Shown piece by piece: positions 1-8,833 of a DNA stretch of 64,000 bases. The translations under genes were made by a program, and so were the position numbers. Within the stretch, counting starts at the first letter, position 1. Each line of letters starts with the position of its first letter. This DNA comes from Lachnoclostridium phytofermentans. Lineage in GTDB: Bacteria > Bacillota > Clostridia > Lachnospirales > Lachnospiraceae. The notes below the pieces were generated by a model that worked only from the letters and a program-made list of their open reading frames with translations, did no database searches and was not told where the DNA came from. The stretch spans positions 1,431,001-1,495,000 of the forward strand of contig NZ_JPOF01000003.1 of NCBI RefSeq assembly GCF_000733755.1. The letters are read 5' to 3'.

Positions 1-114
1 AATTGTTCTTATTATATGGACATGCTAAAAGAAAAATCGGTGCTAAAATGTGGCAAGCAATTAAGCTTTCATATTCTCGATTGTCCTCCCGTGACAGGTG
101 CTTATTATCTTTAG
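1..114 (+). CDS. C-terminal fragment of a protein entering from the left edge
   Basis: The frame starting at base 1 is open without interruption to a TAG at 112-114, giving 37 residues. It ends in a Pro-Pro-Val-x-Gly-Ala stretch (DCPPVTGAYYL). A PPVxGA close to the C-terminus is typical of BadF/BadG/BcrA-type sugar kinases such as N-acetylglucosamine kinase, which would suit the glycosidase 90 bp downstream. The fragment is too short for firm family assignment, so the kinase idea is inference. A second short frame overlapping it from base 3 looks accidental. Confidence 0.45.
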   Translation, partial: NCSYYMDMLKEKSVLKCGKQLSFHILDCPPVTGAYYL

Positions 115-204
115 CACACGTAATTCTCGAAAGGATAAGAACTCGAATTGTTATTCATCAATGTATTAAGTTCACAAATTATATCAACTGATAGGAGGAG
201 TAAG

Positions 205-1488
205 ATGAAAGAAATTAATGTAACGATTATTGGGTCTGGCAGTACATATACTCCAGAACTAATGGATGGTTTCTTAAAACGAAAGGACTCATTAACTCTT
301 AAAAGAGTTACTTTTATGGATATTGATGAGAGAAAAAGAACTATCGTTGGCAATCTCTGTACTCGCATTTTGAGAAATGATGGTTGCGACTGCGAAATTG
401 TTCATACAGACTCGCTAAAAGAAGCTATTACTGGAGCTGATTTTGTACTTACACAATTTCGTGTCGGTAAACTTCCTGCCCGTTATCTTGATGAAAATAT
501 TCCAATCAAATACAATCTTATTGGTCAGGAAACAACTGGAATTGGTGGATTTTTTAAAGCATTACGCACCATACCGGTAATGCAAGAAATTGCTTCTGCA
601 ATTGAAGCCTATTCACCGAATGCTTGGCTAATTAATTTTACCAACCCTTCTGGTATCATTACCGAATACCTTGCAAACTACACCCGTGTAAAACAGGTAG
701 GTTTATGTAATGTTCCAATTAGTATGTATGATGATATTTATGAATCAGTTGGTAAGGATGTGAAGATTATGTACCTTGGACTTAACCACCTAAGCTGGGT
801 TACTTCCGTCAAACGTGGTAGCACGGAGTTAATTCATAATCTTATTGCAAACGGTCTTACAACGAAAGTTATGGCAAACATTCATGATGATAAAATTCCT
901 ATGGAATGTCTGGCCGATATTAAGGCTTTACCCTCCTCCTATCTTCAATATTACTATAATAAGAATGCAAAACTGAACCAACAAAAAATTGAAAAAAAAT
1001 GTCGCGCTCAAGTATGCATGGAAATTGAAGAAAAATTACTTGAACTATATCAAGACAAAAACTTAGTAACGAAACCTGCATTATTAGATAAGAGAGGTGG
1101 TCATAAGTATTCTTATGTTGCAGTATCTTTGATTGATGCAATTGCAAATGATAAAAAAGAGGTTCATGTTGTTAATTGTAAAAATAACAATGCCCTTTCC
1201 TTTATGTCGCAAGATGATGTTGTAGAAATAGAGGCAATCGTCGACGCTGATGGCATACACCCGATTCCAATAGAAAATTTTGATAATCCACATATTATTA
1301 CACTCATGCAGGTAATAAAGCAATACGAAAAATTAACCGTAAAAGCTGCTTTAACTGGTGATGAATCTCTTGCAAGAAATGCTTTACTTCTTCATCCACT
1401 AGTTGGTGATTTTTATGCTGTATCTGAATGTTTTGAAGAAATGAAATGCGCCCATAGTAGTTATTTGACTCAGTTTTATCCTCATTAA
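205..1488 (+). CDS. Glycoside hydrolase family 4 (6-phospho-beta-glucosidase/alpha-galactosidase type)
   Basis: A 427-residue cytoplasmic glycosidase. GH4 enzymes use NAD+ and a divalent metal in an oxidation-elimination mechanism, often on phosphorylated sugars imported by a PTS. The N-terminal nucleotide-binding loop is IIGSGSTYTPEL (residues 8-19). The family metal ligands are present as Cys168-Asn169 in GLCNVP and His195 in GLNHLSW. NFTNPSG (144-150) is also characteristic. The ATG at 205 is chosen because AGGAGG lies just upstream; an in-frame start at 148 has no such site. Substrate cannot be fixed from sequence. The BNR protein and lyase downstream suggest a dedicated glycan-degradation locus. 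Confidence 0.9.
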   Translation: MKEINVTIIGSGSTYTPELMDGFLKRKDSLTLKRVTFMDIDERKRTIVGNLCTRILRNDGCDCEIVHTDSLKEAITGADFVLTQFRVGKLPARYLDENIPIKYNLIGQETTGIGGFFKALRTIPVMQEIASAIEAYSPNAWLINFTNPSGIITEYLANYTRVKQVGLCNVPISMYDDIYESVGKDVKIMYLGLNHLSWVTSVKRGSTELIHNLIANGLTTKVMANIHDDKIPMECLADIKALPSSYLQYYYNKNAKLNQQKIEKKCRAQVCMEIEEKLLELYQDKNLVTKPALLDKRGGHKYSYVAVSLIDAIANDKKEVHVVNCKNNNALSFMSQDDVVEIEAIVDADGIHPIPIENFDNPHIITLMQVIKQYEKLTVKAALTGDESLARNALLLHPLVGDFYAVSECFEEMKCAHSSYLTQFYPH

Positions 1489-1596
1489 ATAGATGATTGG
1501 AAGTAATAAGTCTTTATCAATCACTTTTTTCTCTGCTTATTTGCTATTTGCTCTAATTTATCTGTGAAATTACACCTAAGAGTACAAGGAGGATTT

Positions 1597-2610
1597 ATGA
1601 AAACTATCGCTCATGAATTAATAATACCAGAAGACCTAATCAATCGTAATTGCCATGCCAGCCATTGTCTCCCTTTATCTGACGGCAGTGTATTTGCTGT
1701 TTGGTTTGAAGGTACGAAAGAAGGAAATGATGATGTATGTATTTGGGGTGCAAAGCGTTCTGTCGATGGAACATGGTCTCAAAAGAAGCAATTAACAGAA
1801 GACAATCACCTGCCGCACTGGAATCCGGTTCTTTTGCAATCGACAAAAGACACAATTACTTTATATTATAAACAAGGGAAGCCAATCAGTAACTGGTATA
1901 CAATGTATATGACATCGATTGATAACGGTAACTCTTGGTCGAAACCAAAAGAACTAGTCCCAGGAGATATCGGAGGTCGTGGTCCAGTTCGTAACAAAGC
2001 CATTGTTTTGTCCAATGGCTGGATACTCGCTCCTTCCTCCAGCGAAAGCTCCATTTGGTCAATGTTTTCTGATCTTTCAAAAGACAATGGAATTACATGG
2101 ACCACCAGTAATAAAGTAAACATCTTTCATGATAGTGAAGTACCCCTTACCTGGTATGATAAACTACTGGATAATTCCTTAATACGAAAAAAACGAGGAG
2201 TCATACAACCTACTTTTTGGGAAAGTACTCCGGGTCATGTACACGCATTATTAAGAAGTAGTGAAGGAAAAATTTACTATGCCGAATCATTGAATTATGG
2301 TCAATCTTGGAATAGACCTCAAAAAACAATACTGCCGAATAATAATAGCGGTATTGATGCTGTTAAAACTCCAAATGGACATCTCTATTTAATCTATAAC
2401 CCGGTAGATAAAAATTGGGGGAAGCGTTATCCTATATCACTAGCTATTTCAAAAGATAACGGTTCTACATGGAATAAAATAATGGATTTAGAAAGTGGTA
2501 GTGGTAAGGATGAATTGTCTTATCCCTGTATACAATTCCAAGATAACCGTTTATATATCACTTATACTCATAACCGCACCAATATCTCATTCTGGATATT
2601 AACGATTTAA
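1597..2610 (+). CDS. BNR-repeat sialidase-like (exo-alpha-sialidase fold) protein
   Basis: A 337-residue predicted six-bladed beta-propeller of the BNR/non-viral sialidase type. Asp-box-like motifs with the SxDxGxTW pattern recur: SIDNGNSWS (about residue 107), SKDNGITWT (about 165) and SKDNGSTWN (about 290), plus a weaker copy at LNYGQSWN. There is no signal peptide, so it probably acts inside the cell or on imported oligosaccharides. The ATG at 1597 follows AAGGAGG; a GTG at 1564 in the same frame has no good ribosome site. It follows the GH4 gene in the same direction. The family includes true sialidases and other glycan-active or non-catalytic propellers, so substrate is open. Confidence 0.75.
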   Translation: MKTIAHELIIPEDLINRNCHASHCLPLSDGSVFAVWFEGTKEGNDDVCIWGAKRSVDGTWSQKKQLTEDNHLPHWNPVLLQSTKDTITLYYKQGKPISNWYTMYMTSIDNGNSWSKPKELVPGDIGGRGPVRNKAIVLSNGWILAPSSSESSIWSMFSDLSKDNGITWTTSNKVNIFHDSEVPLTWYDKLLDNSLIRKKRGVIQPTFWESTPGHVHALLRSSEGKIYYAESLNYGQSWNRPQKTILPNNNSGIDAVKTPNGHLYLIYNPVDKNWGKRYPISLAISKDNGSTWNKIMDLESGSGKDELSYPCIQFQDNRLYITYTHNRTNISFWILTI

Positions 2611-2739
2611 GAACACCGTTGATTCTACACGTGGTATTTGCAGCTTTTATAAAGTGCATCCAATACATTACATGCTTTATTTCTGTATCATAAGCGGATT
2701 ATCACACAAAATATGTCCCTGTTTCAATGATACAATAAA

Positions 2740-3020
2740 ATGAGATGTGAGGCTGGAAAAAGCCTCACAGAAATAGAGCAAACTATGATGGACACGTACC
2801 AGTTGAGCAACAATACGAAAATATATACAGAAAATTATGAGTGTATTCTCAAAAACATGATAAACGAGATGAGCTCCGTTGTGCTTACAGACAGCATTTC
2901 AGGAAGCTTTATCACCCAGATGATCCCCCATCACAGAGCAGGCATCGTAATGAGAATCTTGATACGTTGGCAAATGTTTTAGCTTCTATGGGGGGCATTC
3001 CGCAAACACCTAATTTTTAA
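2740..3020 (+). pseudogene. Degraded DUF305/ferritin-like gene remnant
   Basis: An open frame at 2740-2982 encodes about 80 residues and contains SFITQMIPHHRAGI, which closely resembles the FxxxMIPHHxxAI core of DUF305 proteins, helical bundles rich in His. Just after this motif the frame collapses. Another frame continues as NENLDTLANVLASMGGIP and ends in TAA at 3018-3020, and looks like the genuine C-terminal part of such a helical protein. This pattern fits a small indel plus loss of the normal N-terminus. No strong ribosome site precedes 2740. It sits between sugar genes with no obvious functional link and is probably not functional. Confidence 0.55.
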
Positions 3021-3041
3021 AAATGGAAGGAGACATATCGT

Positions 3042-3959
3042 ATGGAGGAAACTAATTTTCCAGGTGGCGTTTGGCCAGTAATGTTAGCCCCCTTTAATAA
3101 AAACGATGAGCTAGATTATGGAGCACTTGAAGAATTAATTGAGTGGTATATTTATAATGGAGCAGCCGGACTTTTTGCAGTATGCCAATCAACAGAAATG
3201 TTTCATATGAGTTTAGAAGAACGTGTAAATTATGCTAAATTTGTATACGAGAAAGCTTTAGGAAGAGTTCCAGTAATAGCTTCAGGACATATTTCTGATT
3301 CCTTTGATGATCAAATCAAAGAGATTAAAGCGATTGCTGCAACAGGAGTAGATGCCACTATACTTATCACCAATCGTTTAGCAAAGCAAGAAGAAAGTGA
3401 TGAGGTATGGCTTACTAACTTAGAGCGATTATTAAAAGAAATACCAAAGGATATAAAGCTTGGTTTCTATGAATGCCCTTATCCCTATAAGAGAGTATTA
3501 TCAAAAGAGCTGACAAAATATTGTGCTGATTCAGGTAGATTCTATTTCTTAAAAGATACTAGTTGTAACATAGAAAATATAAAATCAAAACTACAAGTAT
3601 GCAAAGGTACTAATCTTAAACTATACAATGCAAACACAGCAACGCTTCTTGAATCTTTAAAATTGGGAGCTGTTGGATATAGTGGGGTAATGGCAAATAT
3701 GCAATGCAGTCTTTATGCTAAGTTATGTAATAGTTATGTATCAAAAGAGGTGTTGAAGTTATCGGATGAACTTACAATTTGTGCATTGATTGAACGACAG
3801 CTATATCCTCCAAATGCAAAATATTATCTTCAATTAGAAGGATTGAATATTACTACGAATTGTCGTGTGAAAGATGAGAAAGAATTGACTGATACAAGTA
3901 AAAGTGAAGTTCAAATGTTAAGACGAATAACGGAACATATGAAAAAAGAGTATCTATAA
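3042..3959 (+). CDS. Dihydrodipicolinate synthase/N-acetylneuraminate lyase family protein
   Basis: A 305-residue class I aldolase-fold protein of the DapA/NanA superfamily. These enzymes form a Schiff base between a Lys and pyruvate and make or break a C-C bond. The catalytic Lys is K171 in FYFLKDTS, and the assisting Tyr lies in GFYECPYPY (141-149). The usual GTTGE loop is replaced by CQSTEMF (48-54), so it is not a standard DapA. Context with a GH4 enzyme and a sialidase-like propeller favours a sugar-acid or sialic-acid-type lyase, but that is inference. GGAGG precedes the ATG. A terminator follows at 4057-4120. Confidence 0.8.
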   Translation: MEETNFPGGVWPVMLAPFNKNDELDYGALEELIEWYIYNGAAGLFAVCQSTEMFHMSLEERVNYAKFVYEKALGRVPVIASGHISDSFDDQIKEIKAIAATGVDATILITNRLAKQEESDEVWLTNLERLLKEIPKDIKLGFYECPYPYKRVLSKELTKYCADSGRFYFLKDTSCNIENIKSKLQVCKGTNLKLYNANTATLLESLKLGAVGYSGVMANMQCSLYAKLCNSYVSKEVLKLSDELTICALIERQLYPPNAKYYLQLEGLNITTNCRVKDEKELTDTSKSEVQMLRRITEHMKKEYL

Positions 3960-4056
3960 AAGAACATTGTTTACATGCAGAGAAGGAATAGACCATAGTT
4001 AATCGTAATTACATACTCCTCCCTAAGTAAGCATATAACCTTACTTTCGCCTAAAA

Positions 4057-4120
4057 TAAAAAATCCTGATCCTATCGACCTTAACGTCTTTAGGTAAGGA
4101 TTTTTTATTTTTTTATTTTT
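4057..4120 (+). terminator. Rho-independent terminator after the lyase gene
   Basis: AAAAAATCCT pairs with AGGATTTTTT across a loop that itself contains ACCT/AGGT, followed by a long T-rich run. It separates the glycan genes from the GntR-ABC operon. Confidence 0.75.
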
Positions 4121-4124
4121 CCTC

Positions 4125-4253
4125 TTGTATTTTTTCGATAAGTGTATATAATCAATATATACAATATATATATTATAGATATCAATCCATGTTTTGATTT
4201 TCGGAATATGGTGCAGATAACGCACCTTTATCAGATTAGATTAAGTTCTAATC
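4125..4253 (+). promoter_or_regulatory. Promoter region and candidate GntR operator
   Basis: Two possible sigma-A promoters are visible: TTGTAT/TATAAT (4125 and 4147, spacing 16) and TTGATT/GATAAC (4194 and 4216, spacing 16). Downstream lies a perfect inverted repeat, GATTAGA-6-TCTAATC (4234-4253), and just before it GGTGC/GCACC (4210-4226). Because the next gene is a YtrA-type GntR regulator, either palindrome could be its autoregulatory operator. That link is inference. Confidence 0.45.
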
Positions 4254-4307
4254 GTATTATCGAATCAAAACTCATATTGAAGTAAGGAATACCATAGGAG
4301 AGGAAGC

Positions 4308-4682
4308 ATGAATATAAACATTAGTAATTCAAGTGGTCAGCCAATCTATGATCAAATTACTTCCCAGATAAAAAATCTCATCATCACCGGTGAATTAAAA
4401 GAAGGGGACGCCCTTCCTTCGATGAGACTTTTAGCAAAGGAATTAAGGATTAGTGTCATCACTACAAAACGCGCGTATGAAGAACTAGAAAGAGAGGGCT
4501 TTATCGTCTCCATGACTGGCAAAGGAAGTTTTGTTGCCAGCAAAAATATTGAATTTATCAAAGAGGAACAATTACGAAGTATGGAAGAACATCTTCAACA
4601 AGCAGTAGAGGCAGCCACTCTTGCCGGTGTTACTCTTCCAGAAATCATTGATTTATTAACCTATCTTTATAAAGGAGAATAG
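4308..4682 (+). CDS. GntR-family (YtrA-type) transcriptional regulator
   Basis: A 124-residue repressor-like protein. The N-terminal winged helix spans about residues 10-78, with the GntR signature around LPSMRLLAKELRISVITTKR and the wing GFIVSMTGKGSFVA. Only a short helical tail of about 40 residues follows, which is typical of the YtrA subfamily that dimerises without a large effector domain. Such regulators normally control the ABC transporter encoded with them. The stop lies 2 bp before the ATPase gene, so the two are translationally linked. AGAGGAAGC precedes the ATG. Confidence 0.9.
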   Translation: MNINISNSSGQPIYDQITSQIKNLIITGELKEGDALPSMRLLAKELRISVITTKRAYEELEREGFIVSMTGKGSFVASKNIEFIKEEQLRSMEEHLQQAVEAATLAGVTLPEIIDLLTYLYKGE

Positions 4683-4684
4683 CT

Positions 4685-5530
4685 ATGGAATATGCGTTAG
4701 AACTAAACAATGTCACGAAAAAATATTCTGACTTTACACTAGACCATATCAACCTTAATCTTCCGACTGGCTCTATTTTAGGGTTTGTTGGAGAGAATGG
4801 TGCAGGGAAAAGTACAACCATAAAATTGATTTTAGATACGATGAAACGACAGGAAGGAAGCATTACCGTATTAGGCGAAGATAATCTTACTCTTTCTGCG
4901 AAAACAAAAGAAAATATTGGTGTTGTTTTTGATGACTGTTGTTTTCCGGAAGTTATGAACTTAAAAAATGTTAACCAAGCCATGAAGGGTATTTATAAAC
5001 AATGGGATTCTTCTCTCTTTTACCAATATGCAAAAAAATTTCGATTACCTGAGTCCAAAAGCATTAAGGAATATTCGAGGGGAATGCGCATGAAATTATC
5101 CATTGCCTGTGCTTTATCTCATCATGCAAAACTATTAATTCTTGATGAAGCTACCAGTGGATTAGATCCTGTAGTTCGAGATGAAATATTAGATGTTTTC
5201 TTAGAATTTATCCAGGATGAATCAAATTCTATCTTTATCTCTTCTCATATTATTAGCGATTTAGAGAAGATTTGTGATTATATCTGCCTGATCCATGATG
5301 GTCATATCTTATTTTCAGAACCAAAAGATGACTTATTAGAAACCTATGGAATCTTAAAATGTTCCGACTCTGACTTTACTCATGTACCAAAGGATGCTGT
5401 GATTGGGTATCGTAAAAATCAATTTGGCATTGAAGCTTTAGTTAAGAAACGTCTCGTGAGTAATCAATTTATCATAGATCCGGCTACTATTGAAGACATT
5501 ATGCTTTTCTACATTAAAGGAAAACATTAA
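4685..5530 (+). CDS. ABC transporter ATP-binding protein (YtrB/BcrA-like)
   Basis: A 281-residue ATPase subunit of an ABC-2 type exporter. Walker A is GENGAGKST (residues 37-45), the signature is a degenerate YSRGMRMKL, and Walker B is LLILDEATSGLDP. The switch His lies in FISSHIISD. It has about 70 extra C-terminal residues, as in exporters of antimicrobial peptides or envelope-stress systems. It is encoded between its GntR regulator and a membrane subunit. The exported substrate is unknown. The gene is complete and has normal length. Confidence 0.9.
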   Translation: MEYALELNNVTKKYSDFTLDHINLNLPTGSILGFVGENGAGKSTTIKLILDTMKRQEGSITVLGEDNLTLSAKTKENIGVVFDDCCFPEVMNLKNVNQAMKGIYKQWDSSLFYQYAKKFRLPESKSIKEYSRGMRMKLSIACALSHHAKLLILDEATSGLDPVVRDEILDVFLEFIQDESNSIFISSHIISDLEKICDYICLIHDGHILFSEPKDDLLETYGILKCSDSDFTHVPKDAVIGYRKNQFGIEALVKKRLVSNQFIIDPATIEDIMLFYIKGKH

Positions 5531-5661
5531 TTCTCCTTGAAAACGAAAGCCTATACTGTTTCAGAAAATAGTATCGTTAGAATAAGTCGTTGACATACCA
5601 AAATAGAGGTTCTATAAGCCTCTTTGAATATACGCGTCTTAGCACGCAGATGGGAGTTTAT

Positions 5662-6276
5662 ATGATTGGATTAATTAAAAAAGACCTTTTTACATTAAAA
5701 AAGCAAATAATGTTCATCATCTCTTTCCTTGCATTCTACGGAATATTATGTTTTGCAGAACCAAATAATTACAGCATGTTTGCTTATATGATAACACTAT
5801 TTAGTATCTTTATCCCGATGACTGCTCTTGGTTATGATGACCGTTCGGAGTGGAATAAATACGCAATTACAATGCCTATTACAAGAAAACAGTTAGTGTA
5901 CAGTAAGTACCTTTTAAGCATTCTAGGAATTTGTCTATCTGGAGTTATGTGTATTATTCTCTCTCTACTTCTTCATAAGGCTATTACCACTGAGAGTCTT
6001 ATTATCATTGCTAGTTCCTTATCTATTGGTACACTTTTTATGTCAATCAACATTCCTATTAACTTTAAGTTTGGCGTTGAGAAAAGCAGATTTATTATTC
6101 TTGGACTTTTTGGACTTCCAACCGTGTTGCTTGTCATTCTTAGTAAGGCAAACATTCCTCTTCCTAGTGAAGATTTTTTTATAAAGCTATTACGTTTTCT
6201 ACCATTTCTAGCAGTCGCTGTATTAATTATATCTCTCTTAGTAAGCGTAGCTATTGTAGAAAAGAAGGAATATTAG
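5662..6276 (+). CDS. ABC-2 type transporter permease
   Basis: A 204-residue integral membrane protein with about six hydrophobic segments, starting MIGLIKKDLFTLKKQ, the usual cytoplasmic N-terminus of ABC-2 permeases of the YtrA/BcrB class. It is the membrane partner of the ATPase 130 bp upstream. The ATG at 5662 is chosen because GGGAG precedes it and the protein then begins like its family. A 24-residue N-terminal extension from 5590 is open but unconvincing. A strong terminator follows at 6341-6400, so regulator, ATPase and permease form one operon. Confidence 0.8.
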   Translation: MIGLIKKDLFTLKKQIMFIISFLAFYGILCFAEPNNYSMFAYMITLFSIFIPMTALGYDDRSEWNKYAITMPITRKQLVYSKYLLSILGICLSGVMCIILSLLLHKAITTESLIIIASSLSIGTLFMSINIPINFKFGVEKSRFIILGLFGLPTVLLVILSKANIPLPSEDFFIKLLRFLPFLAVAVLIISLLVSVAIVEKKEY

Positions 6277-6340
6277 AACATATTGTAAATAATTACAGAA
6301 AACGAATATTCACAAACTTTTCCTTGTCATTACAAAAAGG

Positions 6341-6400
6341 CGGATCATTGGAATATCCTTAAGTATATACCTGGATTTTCCAATAATCCGTTTTTCTTTT
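6341..6400 (+). terminator. Terminator of the GntR-ABC operon
   Basis: CGGATCATTGGAA pairs with TTCCAATAATCCG with one mismatch; a further inner ATCC/GGAT extends the stem, and TTTTTCTTTT follows. Confidence 0.85.
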
Positions 6401-6517
6401 ATCAAGTACTATGTTACGTAAGAAACATACCTGCAATCCTTCATCTGGTCATTTCCCTTTTCTTCCATCTGGAATTATGGTAAAATATAAGGAATAAAGT
6501 TTTGAAGGGAGGCTACT

Positions 6518-8122
6518 ATGAATAAATTACACGGTGGAATATCTGCTTCCGAGGGAATAACTATAGGACAAGCATATGTTGTTATAAGAAAATCATTTCC
6601 CATACCAAACTATCTCCTATCAGAGAATCAAATTTCCTCTGAATATCAAAGATACTTAACGGCGGTAGAAGTAGTATCAAATGAATTACTAACTTTGCAT
6701 GACAGTACCTCTATTCTTGCTGCTCAGGCAGAGCTTGTCCGTGATGAATCAATCATGGAGCATGTTAAACTTGCAATAAACCAAAAAAGAAAAAATGTAG
6801 AACTTGCCGTCTATGAAAGCTATCAGGATTATCTCACTCTCTTTGAACAATCGGACGATCCTTATCTAAAAGAGCGTGCAACTGATATTATAGAAGTCAG
6901 AGACCTCCTTCTCTTACATTTACAAGGAGCTTCAGAAAAGCTCTTTCACAATTTAATAAAACCATCTATTATCATAGCAGAGGACTTATCCCCCTCGGAC
7001 ATATTAGCGATTCCTTCTAATATGATCAAGGGACTTATCCTAGGACAAGGAAGTAGTAATAGCCATATTGCTTTGATAGCCAAAAGCTTAGAAATTCCTG
7101 CAATCGTAGCAGCAAAAGAGCTCCTCCCACAAATAATCAATGGAGAAGAGCTTATTTTAGATGCCTATGAGGCAGTTATTATACTGAAACCTACTTCAGA
7201 TCAAATAGAGGAATATCAGTCTAAATTAAAGGAATTTTTAACATTAAAACAAGAAGAAGCTAAACTCACCTTATTACCAGTAGTCACGTTAAGTCAAAAA
7301 CCTATTAAATTATCAGGAAATGCAATGAATTTAGAAGAAGTCGCAAGGTTTCAGAAAATTGGATGTGAGAATATTGGCTTATTCCGCAGCGAGTTTCTCT
7401 ATCTAAATCGCAGTAACTTACCTTCCGAGCAGGAACAATATCAAGCTTATAAGGAGCTTTTATTACTTGCTGATGGCGAAGTTACAATACGTACCTTAGA
7501 TATCGGAGGAGATAAAACTCTTCCTTACTATCCACTGGGAGCAGAAAACAATCCATTTTTAGGGTATCGAGGAATCCGAATCTACTTAGATCGTGAAGAA
7601 CTGTGGAAACCTCAATTACGCGCCTTATTAAAAGCCAGTATTCATGGCAATTTAAGAATTCTCTTTCCAATGATAACAGAGGTGTCTGAGCTCATTCAAA
7701 TGCAACAATTACTGACAATATGTAAGGAAGAACTAGGTCAAGAGGGAATCTCCTTCCGAACTAACATACCAATTGGGATTATGATAGAAACTCCGGCCGC
7801 CATATTAGATGCCGCCGTTTTAGCAAAGCACTGTGACTTTTTTAGCATCGGAACCAACGATTTGACACAGTATCTTTTTGCTATTGATAGAACTAATCCT
7901 ATGGTTAGTAACCGTTATGAGCTCTTACCGAATGCTTTACTATCTGCCTTAACCATGACTTTAAGAGCAGCAAAAGAAAATCATATCCCAGTAAGTATCT
8001 GTGGTGAACTTGCAGGAAATGTTGCTGCCATAGATACACTCTTAACTCTTGGATTTGATGAATTTAGTGTTGCTATTACTCGGTATAATCCGATCAAGCG
8101 TTGTATTCGAAATTACCCATGA
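6518..8122 (+). CDS. ptsI: Phosphoenolpyruvate-protein phosphotransferase (PTS enzyme I), C-terminally short
   Basis: A 534-residue enzyme I-like protein that would move phosphate from PEP to HPr. The N-terminal HPr-binding/phosphohistidine region ends in SSNSHIALIAKSLEIPAI with the phosphorylated His at 183; the common Thr two residues before the His is Asn here. The PEP-binding barrel has RTLDIGGDKTLPY and the active-site Cys in SICGELAGN, where the family usually has GD. The protein stops after FDEFSV...IRNYP, about 30-40 residues before the normal end of enzyme I. No HPr gene is adjacent. GGGAGG precedes the ATG. It is probably a paralogue or a shortened main enzyme; activity is uncertain. 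Confidence 0.85.
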   Translation: MNKLHGGISASEGITIGQAYVVIRKSFPIPNYLLSENQISSEYQRYLTAVEVVSNELLTLHDSTSILAAQAELVRDESIMEHVKLAINQKRKNVELAVYESYQDYLTLFEQSDDPYLKERATDIIEVRDLLLLHLQGASEKLFHNLIKPSIIIAEDLSPSDILAIPSNMIKGLILGQGSSNSHIALIAKSLEIPAIVAAKELLPQIINGEELILDAYEAVIILKPTSDQIEEYQSKLKEFLTLKQEEAKLTLLPVVTLSQKPIKLSGNAMNLEEVARFQKIGCENIGLFRSEFLYLNRSNLPSEQEQYQAYKELLLLADGEVTIRTLDIGGDKTLPYYPLGAENNPFLGYRGIRIYLDREELWKPQLRALLKASIHGNLRILFPMITEVSELIQMQQLLTICKEELGQEGISFRTNIPIGIMIETPAAILDAAVLAKHCDFFSIGTNDLTQYLFAIDRTNPMVSNRYELLPNALLSALTMTLRAAKENHIPVSICGELAGNVAAIDTLLTLGFDEFSVAITRYNPIKRCIRNYP

Positions 8123-8214
8123 TAAAATTAAACTTTACTAAGACGGATCTTTCTTAAATACCTAGAACTAACCCTGATGACTTTCCTATAACAAGGCAAC
8201 CCCAATTTGTTACT

Positions 8215-8745
8215 TCATAATTTCATGAATCCCATGAACAAAGTACTGATGATAACTCCAGCTATCGTTGCTACTAGGGCTCCCGCTAATGTATACCTTG
8301 TTTTTTTCACACCAGCAGTCATATAATACACCGCCATTGTATAAAAGATTGTTTCCGTGCAGCTCATAATAATACTACTTAATCTACCAATATAAGAATC
8401 TGGACCGAACTCTTTGAATAAGTCCAATAATAAACTTGTTGCTGCAGAAGAAGAAAACATTTTAATAATTACTAGTGGAACGATCTCAGATGGAAACTGA
8501 AATATGGAAGTGATCCCTTCAAGAGAATTAGAAATCAGTAACAACACACCAGACGCCCTTAAAATTCCAATAGCAACCATTAATCCAATCAGTGTTGGCA
8601 TAATACCAAGCACCACTTGAAATCCTTCTTTCGCCCCTTTTATAAAATCATCATATACCGGTCTTTTCATAAGAATCCCCATACCGATGATATAAAAGAA
8701 TAGTAGTGGTATTATATAATCCGATAAGTAGACTACAAACTTCAT
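8215..8745 (-). CDS. spmB: Spore maturation protein B
   Basis: A 176-residue membrane protein matching SpmB of Bacillus and clostridia, with several hydrophobic helices and the typical KGAKEGFQVVLGIMPTLIG segment (about residues 36-54). In Bacillus SpmA and SpmB are required for proper dehydration of the spore core; the biochemical role is unknown. The ATG follows GGAGGAG. It lies 88 bp downstream of spmA in the same direction, as in other endospore formers. Confidence 0.92.
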   Translation of the reverse strand: MKFVVYLSDYIIPLLFFYIIGMGILMKRPVYDDFIKGAKEGFQVVLGIMPTLIGLMVAIGILRASGVLLLISNSLEGITSIFQFPSEIVPLVIIKMFSSSAATSLLLDLFKEFGPDSYIGRLSSIIMSCTETIFYTMAVYYMTAGVKKTRYTLAGALVATIAGVIISTLFMGFMKL

Positions 8746-8833
8746 GGTGCTTCTCCTCCATCTCTATTTTACGTTTCATAAATTTATGAGCATGATAAGG
8801 TAAAAACTTCTGATTTGTTTTCACAGATTTTAA

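Noticed and set aside
3..191. 62-residue open frame at the left edge
   Set aside because: It overlaps, in another frame, the C-terminal fragment ending at 114, has no family features and no ribosome site.
3971..4225. 84-residue minus-strand open frame
   Set aside because: It covers a terminator and an AT-rich promoter region, and its composition is dominated by Ile, Tyr and Lys from AT-rich DNA.
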